NCBI RefSeq assembly: GCF_000832125.1
Contig: NZ_JPRK01000006.1
Coordinates: forward strand, 62,001-126,000
Direction of reading: 5' to 3'
Length of the DNA stretch: 64,000 bases
Source of the DNA: Flavobacterium hibernum
GTDB taxonomy: Bacteria > Bacteroidota > Bacteroidia > Flavobacteriales > Flavobacteriaceae
Below, one piece after another: positions 34,600 through 42,614 of this stretch (the stretch's first letter is position 1; every line of letters begins with the position of its first letter). The notes beneath the pieces are model-generated. The model saw only the letters and a list, made by a program, of their open reading frames with translations. It was not told where the DNA came from and ran no database searches. A program made the position numbers and the translations under genes.

Positions 34600-35631
34600 C
34601 TAATTATTATTTGAGTAAAAACCATTTGGTCCTTTACCAGCGGTTAAAGTTTTTAATACAGTTCCAGTTGAAGAATAAACAGTAACAGTTCCGTCAGATG
34701 TAAATGCATTTGCATCTCCAGAATATATTTTACCATCAATTACACCAAAACCATAAAAAGTAGACCAGCTGCTGTCTTTAACTGAAAATAAAGCTTTGTC
34801 AGAAAAAGCCGTTGCAGTTAAGTTAATAGCGTAAACTTCAGTTGCTTGAGTGTAGTAGATCTTATCTCCATCAATATCCATGTTTAAAGCACTTTTTGTT
34901 GCAGTTGCTTCAAAAGATGTTGCAGTGTCTGTAGAGGTATTGATTTTAGAAAAGGTATTTTTTGTACTAGTTCCAGACAATACATAAACGCTTCCGTTTT
35001 TTTCTTCGATAGAATTAATTCCATTAGCAAGCGTAATAGTTTTAGAAACAGTATTGCTTGCTGGGTTAATTACAGTAACATCAGTTCCGCTTCCGTAAGC
35101 TGCATTTGTTACATATAGTTTTCCGTTTGCAGCAACAATTCTCTCAGCAGTTTTGTTTAAAGGAATAGAGGCTATGTAAGCAAAAGTTTTAGCATCATAA
35201 ACAGTTACTGCTTTTGAAATAGAATTAGTTACATACAATTTATCGTTTAAAACAACGCTGTAACGTGGGTTTTGAAGTTTTTCAGTAATAGTACCAAGGC
35301 TTTTAAAAGTATAACGGTTTACAACTTCTACTTCGTTTGAATTGTTTACAACAATAAAAGCTTTTTCGTTACTAAAACTCATTGATTGTGCTACATCACC
35401 AAGAACCATTGGAGTGTTAACTAATTTGAAAATATCATTTTGAAAAGTATTCAAATCGTTCGAAACAAAAGAGACAGAAGCATTTGGAGTTCCAAAATTC
35501 CCTTCATTTAAAATAAGTACCCCATTGTCATATGCACCAAGAGGAGCGTCGTTGTTATCATCATCGTTACTACAAGAAGCAAATAAAAATGCAGATGCAA
35601 TAATTCCTAAATAAAGATTTTTTAGTTTCAT
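34600..35631 (-). CDS. Beta-propeller (DUF5074/YncE-like) lipoprotein of the B12 uptake operon
   Basis: A 343-residue lipoprotein: signal with FASC (Cys20) followed by an acidic SNDDDNND linker, which may be a surface-export signal. The body has 6-7 repeats of YVTNS/YVTNAAYG-type blades (e.g. KLYVTNSISKAVTVYDAKTF, VTVINPASNTVSKTITL), as in YncE and DUF5074. It starts three bases after the stop of the riboswitch-controlled receptor, so it should be co-regulated by cobalamin. By analogy to surface lipoproteins partnering TonB receptors in Bacteroidota, it may capture corrinoids for the receptor. Fold fairly sure, function inferred from context. Confidence 0.82.
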   Translation of the reverse strand: MKLKNLYLGIIASAFLFASCSNDDDNNDAPLGAYDNGVLILNEGNFGTPNASVSFVSNDLNTFQNDIFKLVNTPMVLGDVAQSMSFSNEKAFIVVNNSNEVEVVNRYTFKSLGTITEKLQNPRYSVVLNDKLYVTNSISKAVTVYDAKTFAYIASIPLNKTAERIVAANGKLYVTNAAYGSGTDVTVINPASNTVSKTITLANGINSIEEKNGSVYVLSGTSTKNTFSKINTSTDTATSFEATATKSALNMDIDGDKIYYTQATEVYAINLTATAFSDKALFSVKDSSWSTFYGFGVIDGKIYSGDANAFTSDGTVTVYSSTGTVLKTLTAGKGPNGFYSNNN

Positions 35632-35634
35632 GTT

Positions 35635-37470
35635 TTAATAATTAAGGTTTAAATAAATGGTTAAGTTTCGCCCGGGCATATAGCGACTAGGCAGCGCTTC
35701 ATATTTTTCGTTCCAAAGATTGGCAGCTTTAACCCCAATTTTGAACATGTTTTTTTTACTAAAATTATAATCTACTCCAATGTTCGAAACATTATAAGCA
35801 TCCAGAATGTCTTTTGGATTATTATCTGAAGTTGTAAAAATTTCTCCCGTAAACATTACCTGATAATAGGCCGAAAGTTTTTTGTAATAATAAGACAATG
35901 AACCAGTAAGTTTATGATACGGAACATAAAACAACTGTTTGTCTGTTTTATCATCTGTTGAAACCGTGTAAGCATACGTTCCGCTAAAATCAAAAGTGTG
36001 TTTGTTGAATGATTTTTGCCATCCTAAGAGTGCTTCGGCACCATAAATTGTTACTTTGTCTGTGTTTTCAGGCGACCAGTTTCCGGAGTTATTAGGCAAC
36101 CAGCGAATCATATCTTTAATTTTCATTCCGTAAGCCGTAACCGTCAGTCGAAAATCTTTATATTTAAAATCATTTCCTATTTCAGCCTGATAAGAACTTT
36201 CTGGTTTTAAATCAGGATTTCCGCTTCCTGTCCAATACAAATCATTAAATGTTGGAATCCTGTAATTTCTGGATACATTAAATTTGAGCTGATAGAAATC
36301 TGAAAAGTTATATCTTGATCCGGCAGAAAATAGAACAGGACTTTTATATACATCAGAAACTTCTTTTCTGGCACTCAGTTCATAATTCCATTTTTCAGTA
36401 AGCGTATGTTTCCATAAAATACTTGCACCGCCAATTTCGCGACTGCTTTTGCCAATTCCAGAACCAACACCATCATTTTTAGTATAATCTAAAATAGTAC
36501 TGATTTTCATTGTAGAAGACAACGAATAATCAAGATCATATTTCCCAATAAAACTTTTAACTCCGCCAGAAGTAAAACCATCAAGATTTATATCTTCAAA
36601 ATAATTGTAATGTTCTGAGATGTAAGCAAGTCTTAAATTAGATTCGAATTTATTAAACGAACTAGTCCAGGTTAATAAATTTCGAGTATTATAATCCTCG
36701 TATTTGGTTTTGGTAGCATTAGGAGATGTTAACGAAAAATGACGCTCACCATCGTATATTTCGCTATAAAATTTAATACTGTTTTTGTTATTTATTTTAT
36801 ATCCAACCGCAGCATCAAGTGTATTATTGTAGTATTGTCCGTTTGTGTTCCATACATTTTGACCTACAAATTTAAAGTCATTGTCAGAACTGTTTCTTGT
36901 AAAACTAGCGTCAAAACTCCAATTTTTAGTAGCAGCCGTAAGACCATAAATAGCACTTATAGTATTAAACTCTCCGTAATAGATTTGGAAATCGTTTTTG
37001 AAAGTATCAGTAAATTTCAAATCATTATTTAAATGAATTGTTCCACCAATTGCTCCACTTCCGTAAACAATACTTCCCCCGCCGGCTTTCACATCAATAG
37101 AATTAAAACCTCGAGTCGAAATCGTATTAAAATCAGTTTGTCCTAAAAGTTGAGAGTTAATGTTTATTCCATTCCATACCACCACAGTTTGTTGAGATGT
37201 TGTACCTCTAAACGATGGAGAAGAAGTCATACCAAGACCATTTTCTTTAAAATAAATTACAGTATTGTAATTTAAAAGAGAAGTAAGCGAAGATTGGTTT
37301 TTATTAATGATAGAATCATTTAACCTTTGTATCGATTGTGTATTGGCGAAATTCTTAAGATTATTATCAGAAACGATAACCTCTTTAAGTTTATTAATAG
37401 AATCGTTTTGCGCCGAAACAATGTGGCACATTAAAAGAAAGAAAAAAGCAAAACGTTTTTTTAAAGTCAT
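35635..37470 (-). CDS. btuB: BtuB-like TonB-dependent cobalamin receptor
   Basis: A 611-residue outer-membrane receptor: signal peptide ending HIVSAQ, plug domain (about 45-150; NYNTVIYFKENGLGMTSSPSFRGT, then VVWNGININSQL and VYGSGAIGGTIHLN) and a 22-strand-type barrel finishing with PSRYMPGRNLTIYLNLNY. No carboxypeptidase-like N-domain, unlike the receptor at 1.5 kb. The size equals E. coli BtuB (~610 residues). A cobalamin riboswitch lies directly upstream and salvage/ABC genes lie on the other side. Substrate assignment is strong because of the riboswitch. Confidence 0.93.
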   Translation of the reverse strand: MTLKKRFAFFFLLMCHIVSAQNDSINKLKEVIVSDNNLKNFANTQSIQRLNDSIINKNQSSLTSLLNYNTVIYFKENGLGMTSSPSFRGTTSQQTVVVWNGININSQLLGQTDFNTISTRGFNSIDVKAGGGSIVYGSGAIGGTIHLNNDLKFTDTFKNDFQIYYGEFNTISAIYGLTAATKNWSFDASFTRNSSDNDFKFVGQNVWNTNGQYYNNTLDAAVGYKINNKNSIKFYSEIYDGERHFSLTSPNATKTKYEDYNTRNLLTWTSSFNKFESNLRLAYISEHYNYFEDINLDGFTSGGVKSFIGKYDLDYSLSSTMKISTILDYTKNDGVGSGIGKSSREIGGASILWKHTLTEKWNYELSARKEVSDVYKSPVLFSAGSRYNFSDFYQLKFNVSRNYRIPTFNDLYWTGSGNPDLKPESSYQAEIGNDFKYKDFRLTVTAYGMKIKDMIRWLPNNSGNWSPENTDKVTIYGAEALLGWQKSFNKHTFDFSGTYAYTVSTDDKTDKQLFYVPYHKLTGSLSYYYKKLSAYYQVMFTGEIFTTSDNNPKDILDAYNVSNIGVDYNFSKKNMFKIGVKAANLWNEKYEALPSRYMPGRNLTIYLNLNY

Positions 37471-37507
37471 AATTTCTACACTCTTTTTCCCGAGAGCTCG
37501 ATATTAG

Positions 37508-37665
37508 TTACAAAGGCAGGTCTCCTGGCTTGCGTCTTGTTGTTTACCTTCCCATTCGCCGGGGCGAGCAGTGGTTTTGTAGATAACAACAAGCATACTT
37601 TTTAGAACAAAGCTTACAGTTGCGGGTACAGCTCAAGAATTTATTATACTTGATTCCCTTTTAAT
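37508..37665 (-). ncRNA. Cobalamin (B12) riboswitch
   Basis: Read on the minus strand, the element starts with GGGAATCA (37658-37651). It then has the conserved GCTGTACCCGCAACTGT block (about 37633-37616), CCACTG and GGGAAGG, and ends with the B12 box GACGCAAGCCAGGAGACC (about 37536-37519). Order and spacing are those of the AdoCbl riboswitch. The 3' end lies about 38 bases before the btuB ATG, so it probably controls translation or early termination of the receptor/propeller transcript. Confidence 0.95.
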
Positions 37666-37702
37666 GTGTTTTTTTAAATTGTAACACAACCTTAATTTCG
37701 TG

Positions 37703-37734
37703 CAAAGATAAAGTTAAAATTATCGAATTTTCAA
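37703..37734 (-). promoter_or_regulatory. Promoter of the riboswitch-btuB transcript
   Basis: Minus-strand TTG (37734-37732), 21-base spacer, TATCTTTG (37710-37703). Transcription would start near 37697, about 40 bases upstream of the riboswitch core. Confidence 0.85.
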
Positions 37735-37776
37735 ATTTGTTTCACATTTAAAAGCAAATTCTAAACAAAATGGTCT

Positions 37777-38313
37777 TTAAGCCTCAATTTTGATGACTTG
37801 TCCAAAATCTACTTTATTGTTAAAAGCATCTTTTAGCGGTAATAAAGTATGATGACATAATATGCTTCTAATAACTCCTGCATGAGCAACGATAACAATT
37901 GTTTTTGCTGAATTTTTAGAAATTAAATGGGAGAAAAAATTCCCAACTCTTTCGTGTAGTTTAATAAAAGATTCGCCGTTTGAAGCAGGAAGATTTACAA
38001 AATCTTCCATCCACGGATTAAGTTGGTCAGGCGCAATATCATTCCAGTTTTTCATTTCCCAGTCGCCAAAATTCATTTCCATTAATCGATCGTCTATTTC
38101 GAACGAAATGGTTTTTGTTTTATTTTGAATGTAATTTGCCAACATCACACAGCGCTTTAGCGGACTGGAAAAAAGTATTATTTCTGAAGGTAATTGCAAA
38201 ACAATGTTTTCAAAAATACTTTTAAAAGGTTCCCTTAAACCGACATCTGATTGACCGTAACAAATACCTTTTTCGCAAATGGTTTCTGTATGGCGAACTA
38301 AATAAATTTCCAT
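37777..38313 (-). CDS. cobC: Histidine-phosphatase family, alpha-ribazole phosphatase type
   Basis: A 178-residue phosphoglycerate-mutase-like phosphatase: active-site block YLVRHTET (His at residue 7-8 from the chosen start), the second catalytic region FSSPLKRCVMLANYI, the EMNFGDWE motif, and VAHAGVIRSIL carrying the second His. GICYGQSDVGL is typical of CobC. It removes the 5'-phosphate of alpha-ribazole (or of cobalamin phosphate) at the end of nucleotide-loop assembly. I chose the ATG at 38313; a longer frame adds 20 residues that read antisense-like and overlap cobS. The start overlaps the cobS end by 16 bases. Last gene of the salvage run. Confidence 0.88.
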   Translation of the reverse strand: MEIYLVRHTETICEKGICYGQSDVGLREPFKSIFENIVLQLPSEIILFSSPLKRCVMLANYIQNKTKTISFEIDDRLMEMNFGDWEMKNWNDIAPDQLNPWMEDFVNLPASNGESFIKLHERVGNFFSHLISKNSAKTIVIVAHAGVIRSILCHHTLLPLKDAFNNKVDFGQVIKIEA

Positions 38314-39095
38314 ATAAAAAGAATACTTAAATAATAAACAACTTCGCAGACTTGTTGCGTTGCGCCCAAGCAATCTCCGGTGTAACCATCAATCCATTTT
38401 TGAAAATATCGGGCTAAGAAAAAACGCGAGATAAAAACCGGAACTAACGCAAAAAGAAATTGATAATGAAAATAAGAGAAAGCAAACAACGGAATTAATC
38501 CGAAGAGAAATGAACCAAAAATCTCTTTCCAAGTGTGATTTTTTGCAATAGGTTTACTTTTGCTCGTAGCATCATCTCTGGAATATTCATGTGTAAAAAT
38601 TATCGAAATTGCAGCCAATCGGCTCAAAGCGTGTGCAGAGATAAATAAAAGAAATACTTGAAGAATTGCAATAGAATTGTCCGCCTTAAAAATTAAAATC
38701 GATTCAGATAGTAATTTAAATTTCAATAAAAATAATAAAACAATACCAATTGCTCCATAAGCACCAATGGCACTATCTTTCATGATTATTAGAATTTTTT
38801 CTTTAGTCCATCCTCCGCCAAAACCATCACAAACATCTGCAAAACCATCTTCGTGAAAAGCACCAGTGGTAAGAACAGAAATAACAAGGGCAAAAATCAC
38901 CGCTATTTCTGTTGATAGAAAAAGTGAAAAAAGATAGAATGCCAAAAAAGAAATACTTCCAACAATCCAGCCAATTAAAGGGAAATATCGTGTCGCCTTG
39001 TTTAAATAATCTGGATGATGATCGATGTTTTTTGGACAAGGAATTCTAGTGTAAAACATCAAAGAAGTGAAGAAAATATGTAGTTCTTTTTTCAT
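38298..39095 (-). CDS. cobS: Adenosylcobinamide-GDP ribazoletransferase (cobalamin synthase)
   Basis: Inner-membrane enzyme joining adenosylcobinamide-GDP with alpha-ribazole (phosphate) to give cobalamin (phosphate). The 265-residue protein starts with FFTSLMFYTRIPCP and contains the family hallmark TTGAFHEDGFADVCDGFGGG (about 85-104), with the metal-binding acidic residues, then KILIIMKDSAIGAYGAIGIV. About six to seven hydrophobic helices. GYTGDCLGATQQVCEV near the C-terminus is also conserved. It lies between the BluB-CobT fusion and cobC. Confidence 0.96.
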   Translation of the reverse strand: MKKELHIFFTSLMFYTRIPCPKNIDHHPDYLNKATRYFPLIGWIVGSISFLAFYLFSLFLSTEIAVIFALVISVLTTGAFHEDGFADVCDGFGGGWTKEKILIIMKDSAIGAYGAIGIVLLFLLKFKLLSESILIFKADNSIAILQVFLLFISAHALSRLAAISIIFTHEYSRDDATSKSKPIAKNHTWKEIFGSFLFGLIPLFAFSYFHYQFLFALVPVFISRFFLARYFQKWIDGYTGDCLGATQQVCEVVYYLSILFIWKFI

Positions 39096-39120
39096 TTAAA
39101 AGTTAATTTTTGGTTCAGTT

Positions 39121-39223
39121 TTGTCATTGCGAGGAACGAAGCAATCTCACTGATAATTTGATAAATATTGACGGTCATTTGTGCTGAGTTTCTAATGTGA
39201 TTTCTCCTTCGTCGAAATGACAA
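39121..39223. repeat. 'TTGTCATT...AATGACAA' hairpin element
   Basis: Left end TTGTCATTGCGAGGAACGAA, right end GTGATTTCTCCTTCGTCGAA then ATGACAA. The arms pair imperfectly. It resembles 26106-26211 and sits between cobS and the BluB-CobT gene. Confidence 0.75.
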
Positions 39224-39249
39224 GATTGTGGCGAATTATTGTTTTTTTT

Positions 39250-39310
39250 TCTGAAACTGAAAACTGAAAACTGAGACTGAAAACTGAGACTGAAAACTGC
39301 GACTGAATAC
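39250..39310. repeat. Short tandem repeat, 'actgagactgaaa' units
   Basis: Units of ACTGAAAACTGAGACTGAAA recur with small changes up to the stop codon of the BluB-CobT gene. About 60 bases; a microsatellite-like tract, possibly variable in length between strains. Confidence 0.65.
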
Positions 39311-40989
39311 TATTTACGACTAACCCCCGCACTTTCAAAACTTGCCATTTCATTCAAAAAAACTTCGGCCGACTTTAAAATAGGAAAAGCAATGGCACAA
39401 CCGGTTCCCTCACCAAGACGTAAATCTAGATTTAAAATTGGTTTTGCGTCTAAAAAATCAAGTAGTTTTTGATGTGCTTGTTCAGCCGAACAGTGAGAAA
39501 AAATAGCATTTTTTATAATGTCAGGATTTATTTTAGAAGCAATTAAAAATGCCACACTACAAATAAAGCCATCGACCAAAATAATCATTTTATTTTCAAA
39601 AGCAGTTAGCATTCCGCTAGCCATTTGTATAATTTCGAAACCGCCAAAATAAGCAAGTTGTTCTTTTAATTCGGCTGGACCGGAATAATTTTCAATTGCT
39701 TTTTTAAGTAAGTTTTGTTTCTCAAGTAATTTACTGTTTTCAACACCAGTACCTTTTCCAACACATTCTTCAATTGGTAAACCAGTTAAAAGACTCATTA
39801 AGACAGATGCTGTAGAGGTATTCCCAATTCCCATTTCGCCAAAACCAATACAATTACAACCCGTTTGGGCAATATCGTTAACAATTGATTTTCCTTTTTC
39901 GAAACACAATTGTAATTCAGTTTGGCTCATTGCTGAAACATGCAAAAAGGATTGAGTTCCTTTGGCAATTTTGGCATTAATTAATTTAGCATTTGTTGGA
40001 AAATCATAGTTTACACCAGCATCAACAATAGATAATTCAATATTATTTTGTTTGCAGAAAACATTTATGGCAGCGCCACCTTCGAGAAAATTGCCCACCA
40101 TTTGTCGAGTAACATCCTGCGGATAGGCACTTACGCCATGATTTGCAATACCGTGGTCAGCTGCAAAAACAACAATATTTGGATTTGTTATTTTGGGATT
40201 TAAGGATTGAAGAACCGTTGCGATCTGAAAAGCCAATGTTTCAAGAGTTCCCAAAGCACCAATAGGTTTAGTTTTAGAATCTATTTTTTCCTGCAATAGA
40301 GTAATGAAATCATTATTAGTTATTTCCTCATTTTGAGATTTCAGAGGAAAATCCGGAATGTAATTTTCAGATATGTTCTTGATCTCTGTACAATTTGGAG
40401 CTTCAGATTTTTGTTTCCAATGCAACTGTTGTAACATCGGTTGATTATCATAATTGGTAGCAGGTTTTCCAATACAGAAATAACCGAGAGGTTCAATATT
40501 TTCGGGTAAATCGAGAATCTTTTTAAACTGATAATAATTTAAAATCGAAACCCAACCCATTCCATAACCTTGTTCTGTAAGTGAAAGCCAAATATTCTGT
40601 GCCGCACAAACCGAACTAAATTTTACAGCCTCATTACTTCCCACAGTTCCAATCGTAAATTGGTTTAAAACAGAGCGGTCATAAGCAATAATAAGACCAA
40701 TTGGAGCCTCTTCAATCGCTTCTAACTTTAAGGATTTATAGCGTTCTTTTTGTTCTGGATTGTCGGTAAGTTCTTCTGCTTTTTTGTTATAATCTAAAAA
40801 TAAATCTTTTACCGCTTTTTTAACTTCTTCAGATTTTATGATATAATATCTCGTTGCATCCGTCAGTCCAACAGATGGCGCCCAGTGTCCAGCTTGCAAT
40901 GCTTTTTCAATTACTTCATCGGGAACACTATCAGTTGTAAAATGTCGAGTGTCGCGTCGCGATTTTAAAATATCATCTAAATGGCTCAT
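39310..40989 (-). CDS. bluB-cobT: BluB-CobT fusion: DMB synthase and NaMN:DMB phosphoribosyltransferase
   Basis: Two enzymes in one 559-residue chain. Residues 1 to ~205 are BluB, the nitroreductase-like enzyme that destroys reduced FMN to make 5,6-dimethylbenzimidazole: SRRDTRHFTTDSVPDEVIE, HWAPSVGLTDATRYYII and EQGYGMGWVSIL. After a ~20-residue linker, residues ~228-559 are CobT: KPIGALGTLE, VVFAADHGIANHGVSAYP, GFGEMGIGNTSTAS and SHCSAEQAH, the last two carrying the conserved Glu residues. CobT turns DMB and nicotinate mononucleotide into alpha-ribazole phosphate. Fusion would hand DMB on directly. It lies between cobU and cobS. Confidence 0.95.
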   Translation of the reverse strand: MSHLDDILKSRRDTRHFTTDSVPDEVIEKALQAGHWAPSVGLTDATRYYIIKSEEVKKAVKDLFLDYNKKAEELTDNPEQKERYKSLKLEAIEEAPIGLIIAYDRSVLNQFTIGTVGSNEAVKFSSVCAAQNIWLSLTEQGYGMGWVSILNYYQFKKILDLPENIEPLGYFCIGKPATNYDNQPMLQQLHWKQKSEAPNCTEIKNISENYIPDFPLKSQNEEITNNDFITLLQEKIDSKTKPIGALGTLETLAFQIATVLQSLNPKITNPNIVVFAADHGIANHGVSAYPQDVTRQMVGNFLEGGAAINVFCKQNNIELSIVDAGVNYDFPTNAKLINAKIAKGTQSFLHVSAMSQTELQLCFEKGKSIVNDIAQTGCNCIGFGEMGIGNTSTASVLMSLLTGLPIEECVGKGTGVENSKLLEKQNLLKKAIENYSGPAELKEQLAYFGGFEIIQMASGMLTAFENKMIILVDGFICSVAFLIASKINPDIIKNAIFSHCSAEQAHQKLLDFLDAKPILNLDLRLGEGTGCAIAFPILKSAEVFLNEMASFESAGVSRK

Positions 40990-40993
40990 CTTT

Positions 40994-41130
40994 AAATTCC
41001 AATTTTTTTAAATTCCAAATTCCAACTCAATATCAATGACAATTTCAAAAAAACAATTTCAATTTGAAGTCTGATATTTAAGTAAAGGTAAAGTATAGCT
41101 TTGGAATTTGGAATTTAAGTTTTGGAATTT
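40994..41130. repeat. 'AAATTCCAA' inverted-repeat element between cobU and bluB-cobT
   Basis: Left end AAATTCCAATTTTTTTAAAT (40994 onward) and right end TTGGAATTTGGAATTTAAG (41101 onward) are near reverse complements. A related copy lies at 62918-62943, and a fragment near 26060. Confidence 0.65.
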
Positions 41131-41137
41131 TAAAATT

Positions 41138-41647
41138 TTATCCTTTGATCTTAACCGGAATTCCTGAAACCATCAAAACTACTTCGTCTGCGTTTGAGGC
41201 CAAAAACTGATTCATCCAACCTTGTAATTCGGTAAATTTTCTGCCAATATGAGTTTCAGCATGCACACCCATTCCAATTTCGTTGGTTACAATTATTAAG
41301 GTTGCATTTTCCTGATTGGCGATAGAAAGAAATTCTTTTTTAGCTTCGTCCAGACTTAAAGAAACATCATTTTGGGTATCAACAAAAAAATTCGTCAGCC
41401 AAAGCGTTACACAATCAATTAAAGCTATTTTTCCGGAAAAATCAATTTTACTTAAGTATTTTTCTTCCTCGATATTTGTCCAGCGTTCATCGCGTTCTTG
41501 TTGATGACGGTCAATTCTATTTTGGAAATCCGAATCCCATTTTCTGGCAGTTGCAACATAAAGTGGAGCATTAGTAAGTTGCAAAGCCAAATTTTGAGCA
41601 TAACTGCTTTTTCCTGAACGCTCACCTCCGGTAATTAGGTAAATCAT
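41138..41647 (-). CDS. cobU: Adenosylcobinamide kinase/guanylyltransferase
   Basis: Bifunctional enzyme that phosphorylates adenosylcobinamide and attaches GMP, giving adenosylcobinamide-GDP for CobS. A 169-residue P-loop protein: MIYLITGGERSGKSSYAQNL has Walker A at residues 7-14. YVATARKWDSDFQNRIDRHQQERDERW contains the guanylylated His, and LIDCVTLWLTNFF is the Walker B-like block. VTNEIGMGVHAET and GRKFTELQGWMNQFLA are also conserved. The ATG lies three bases from the end of an inserted four-helix-bundle cassette. Confidence 0.95.
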   Translation of the reverse strand: MIYLITGGERSGKSSYAQNLALQLTNAPLYVATARKWDSDFQNRIDRHQQERDERWTNIEEEKYLSKIDFSGKIALIDCVTLWLTNFFVDTQNDVSLSLDEAKKEFLSIANQENATLIIVTNEIGMGVHAETHIGRKFTELQGWMNQFLASNADEVVLMVSGIPVKIKG

Positions 41648-41650
41648 TTT

Positions 41651-42079
41651 TTAATTGTTAATTATGAATTGTTAGTTGTTAATTTTTTATTGTTGATTTG
41701 ATTTTTTGTTGTTTTAAGGATACTGGTTATTAGTTTTAATATTTCAATGGCATCATTATGAATGTTTTTGAATTCTTTTTCATTTAAAAAATCAGTAGCT
41801 TTTAATAATTCTAACCAATAAACAGTTTCACTGATTTCTTTTTGTGCAATTGCAAATTTGTGTACGAAATCATTTTTGCTTTCAGCATGTTCAGCCTCGC
41901 GAGCCATTGCGCCAATACTTGTTCCAGACCTTAAAAGTTGTTTGGAAAGCGTAAATTCTTTTTTTTCAGAACATAAATATTGATATAGTTTCACAATTCG
42001 AATAGCAAAATCGAAAGTCTTATTTTTTACAATGTTGTTTTTCATAATTAACAACCAACAATTTATAATTAACAATTAA
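41651..42079 (-). mobile_element. Putative mobile cassette with 34-bp inverted ends carrying a four-helix-bundle gene
   Basis: Ends 41651-41684 and 42046-42079 are inverted repeats matching at 32 of 34 positions, starting TTAATTGTTAATTAT. The enclosed DNA is almost entirely one gene: its ATG abuts one end and its stop lies in the other. No transposase is encoded. No clear target-site duplication was found. The ends are themselves built of 'aattgtta' units, which weakens the inference of mobility. Confidence 0.55.
41662..42045 (-). CDS. Four-helix-bundle protein (23S rRNA-intervening-sequence/S23 family)
   Basis: A 127-residue all-helical protein: KTFDFAIRIVKLYQYL, FTLSKQLLRSGTSIGAMAREAEHA (the family's 'qllRs..SI.aNiaEa' block), DFVHKFAIAQKEISETVYWLELL and IHNDAIEILKLITSILKTTKNQ. 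This is the S23/IVS fold, also related to the Avd accessory proteins of diversity-generating retroelements; its function in free-standing form is unknown. The ATG at 42045 is chosen because the longer frame merely translates the repeat. The last residues (LTTNNS) are also encoded by the repeat end. It interrupts the cobalamin salvage run and is likely an insertion. Confidence 0.85.
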   Translation of the reverse strand: MKNNIVKNKTFDFAIRIVKLYQYLCSEKKEFTLSKQLLRSGTSIGAMAREAEHAESKNDFVHKFAIAQKEISETVYWLELLKATDFLNEKEFKNIHNDAIEILKLITSILKTTKNQINNKKLTTNNS

Positions 42080-42438
42080 TAAGGGCAATGTCGGCAATCA
42101 TTTCCGCAGCAAGCTCCTCGTTTAAGATGAAACCAAGGTTTAAAAACGTAATTTCCGTTTTCGATATAATAGTCAATTCCTTCAATTAATTTTTCTTGTT
42201 TGGGTAAAGATATAGCTTTGTTTTTTAGTGCTCTTTGTGGAGTAAGTGTCTCAACATAAGCATCAATTTTATCTTCGCAGGCTTCTTTAAAGCAAACTGG
42301 ACAAAGACAATCTCCTCCTTCAGACATGTTGAAAATAGGAGGGAAGTCATTACACCAACATTTGCTTTCTTCAGAAATATCTCCACAACTAAATGAAGAT
42401 TCACAACTCGAGCAGGTTTTTGTTTTTATCGTATTCAT
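42076..42438 (-). CDS. Cysteine-rich CWC/DUF5522 protein at the head of the cob run
   Basis: A 120-residue protein from the ATG at 42438. The N-terminal half has CSSCESSFSCG, SKCWCNDFP and DCLCPVCF, the Cys-rich CWC pattern likely to bind zinc or another metal. The C-terminal half, EGIDYYIENGNYVFKPWFHLKRGACCGNDCRHCPY by content (about 87-120), is DUF5522, with conserved Tyr-x-x-x-G, HLxRG and CC..CRHCPY. It lies at the 5' end of the salvage run, so a metal-handling or cobalt-related role is tempting, but these small proteins also occur without cob genes. Function unknown. Confidence 0.8.
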   Translation of the reverse strand: MNTIKTKTCSSCESSFSCGDISEESKCWCNDFPPIFNMSEGGDCLCPVCFKEACEDKIDAYVETLTPQRALKNKAISLPKQEKLIEGIDYYIENGNYVFKPWFHLKRGACCGNDCRHCPY

Positions 42439-42614
42439 GGGGCAAAGGTGGTATTTGTTGCGTTTTGTAAGAATAAAGGTAGACAAAAAAAATAGAAATT
42501 GCGTTACCTTTGCGATTATTGAAAATGTAAATTATGGAATTGGACGATTCAAATTATATGCCATAATCCAGAAAAACAAAGTCGAATTCCTTTAATAAAT
42601 AATAGAGCCTATAT

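Noticed and set aside
38314..38373. N-terminal extension of the cobC-type phosphatase
   Set aside because: The extra 20 residues precede the conserved YLVRHTE start of the family and lie wholly within cobS; the ATG at 38313 fits better.
41651..42079. Insertion sequence
   Set aside because: There are inverted ends but no transposase and no visible target duplication, so it is reported only as a putative cassette.
42439..42614. Second cobalamin riboswitch in the divergent gap before btuF and the cob run
   Set aside because: No B12 box or GCAACTGT-type block was found on either strand.
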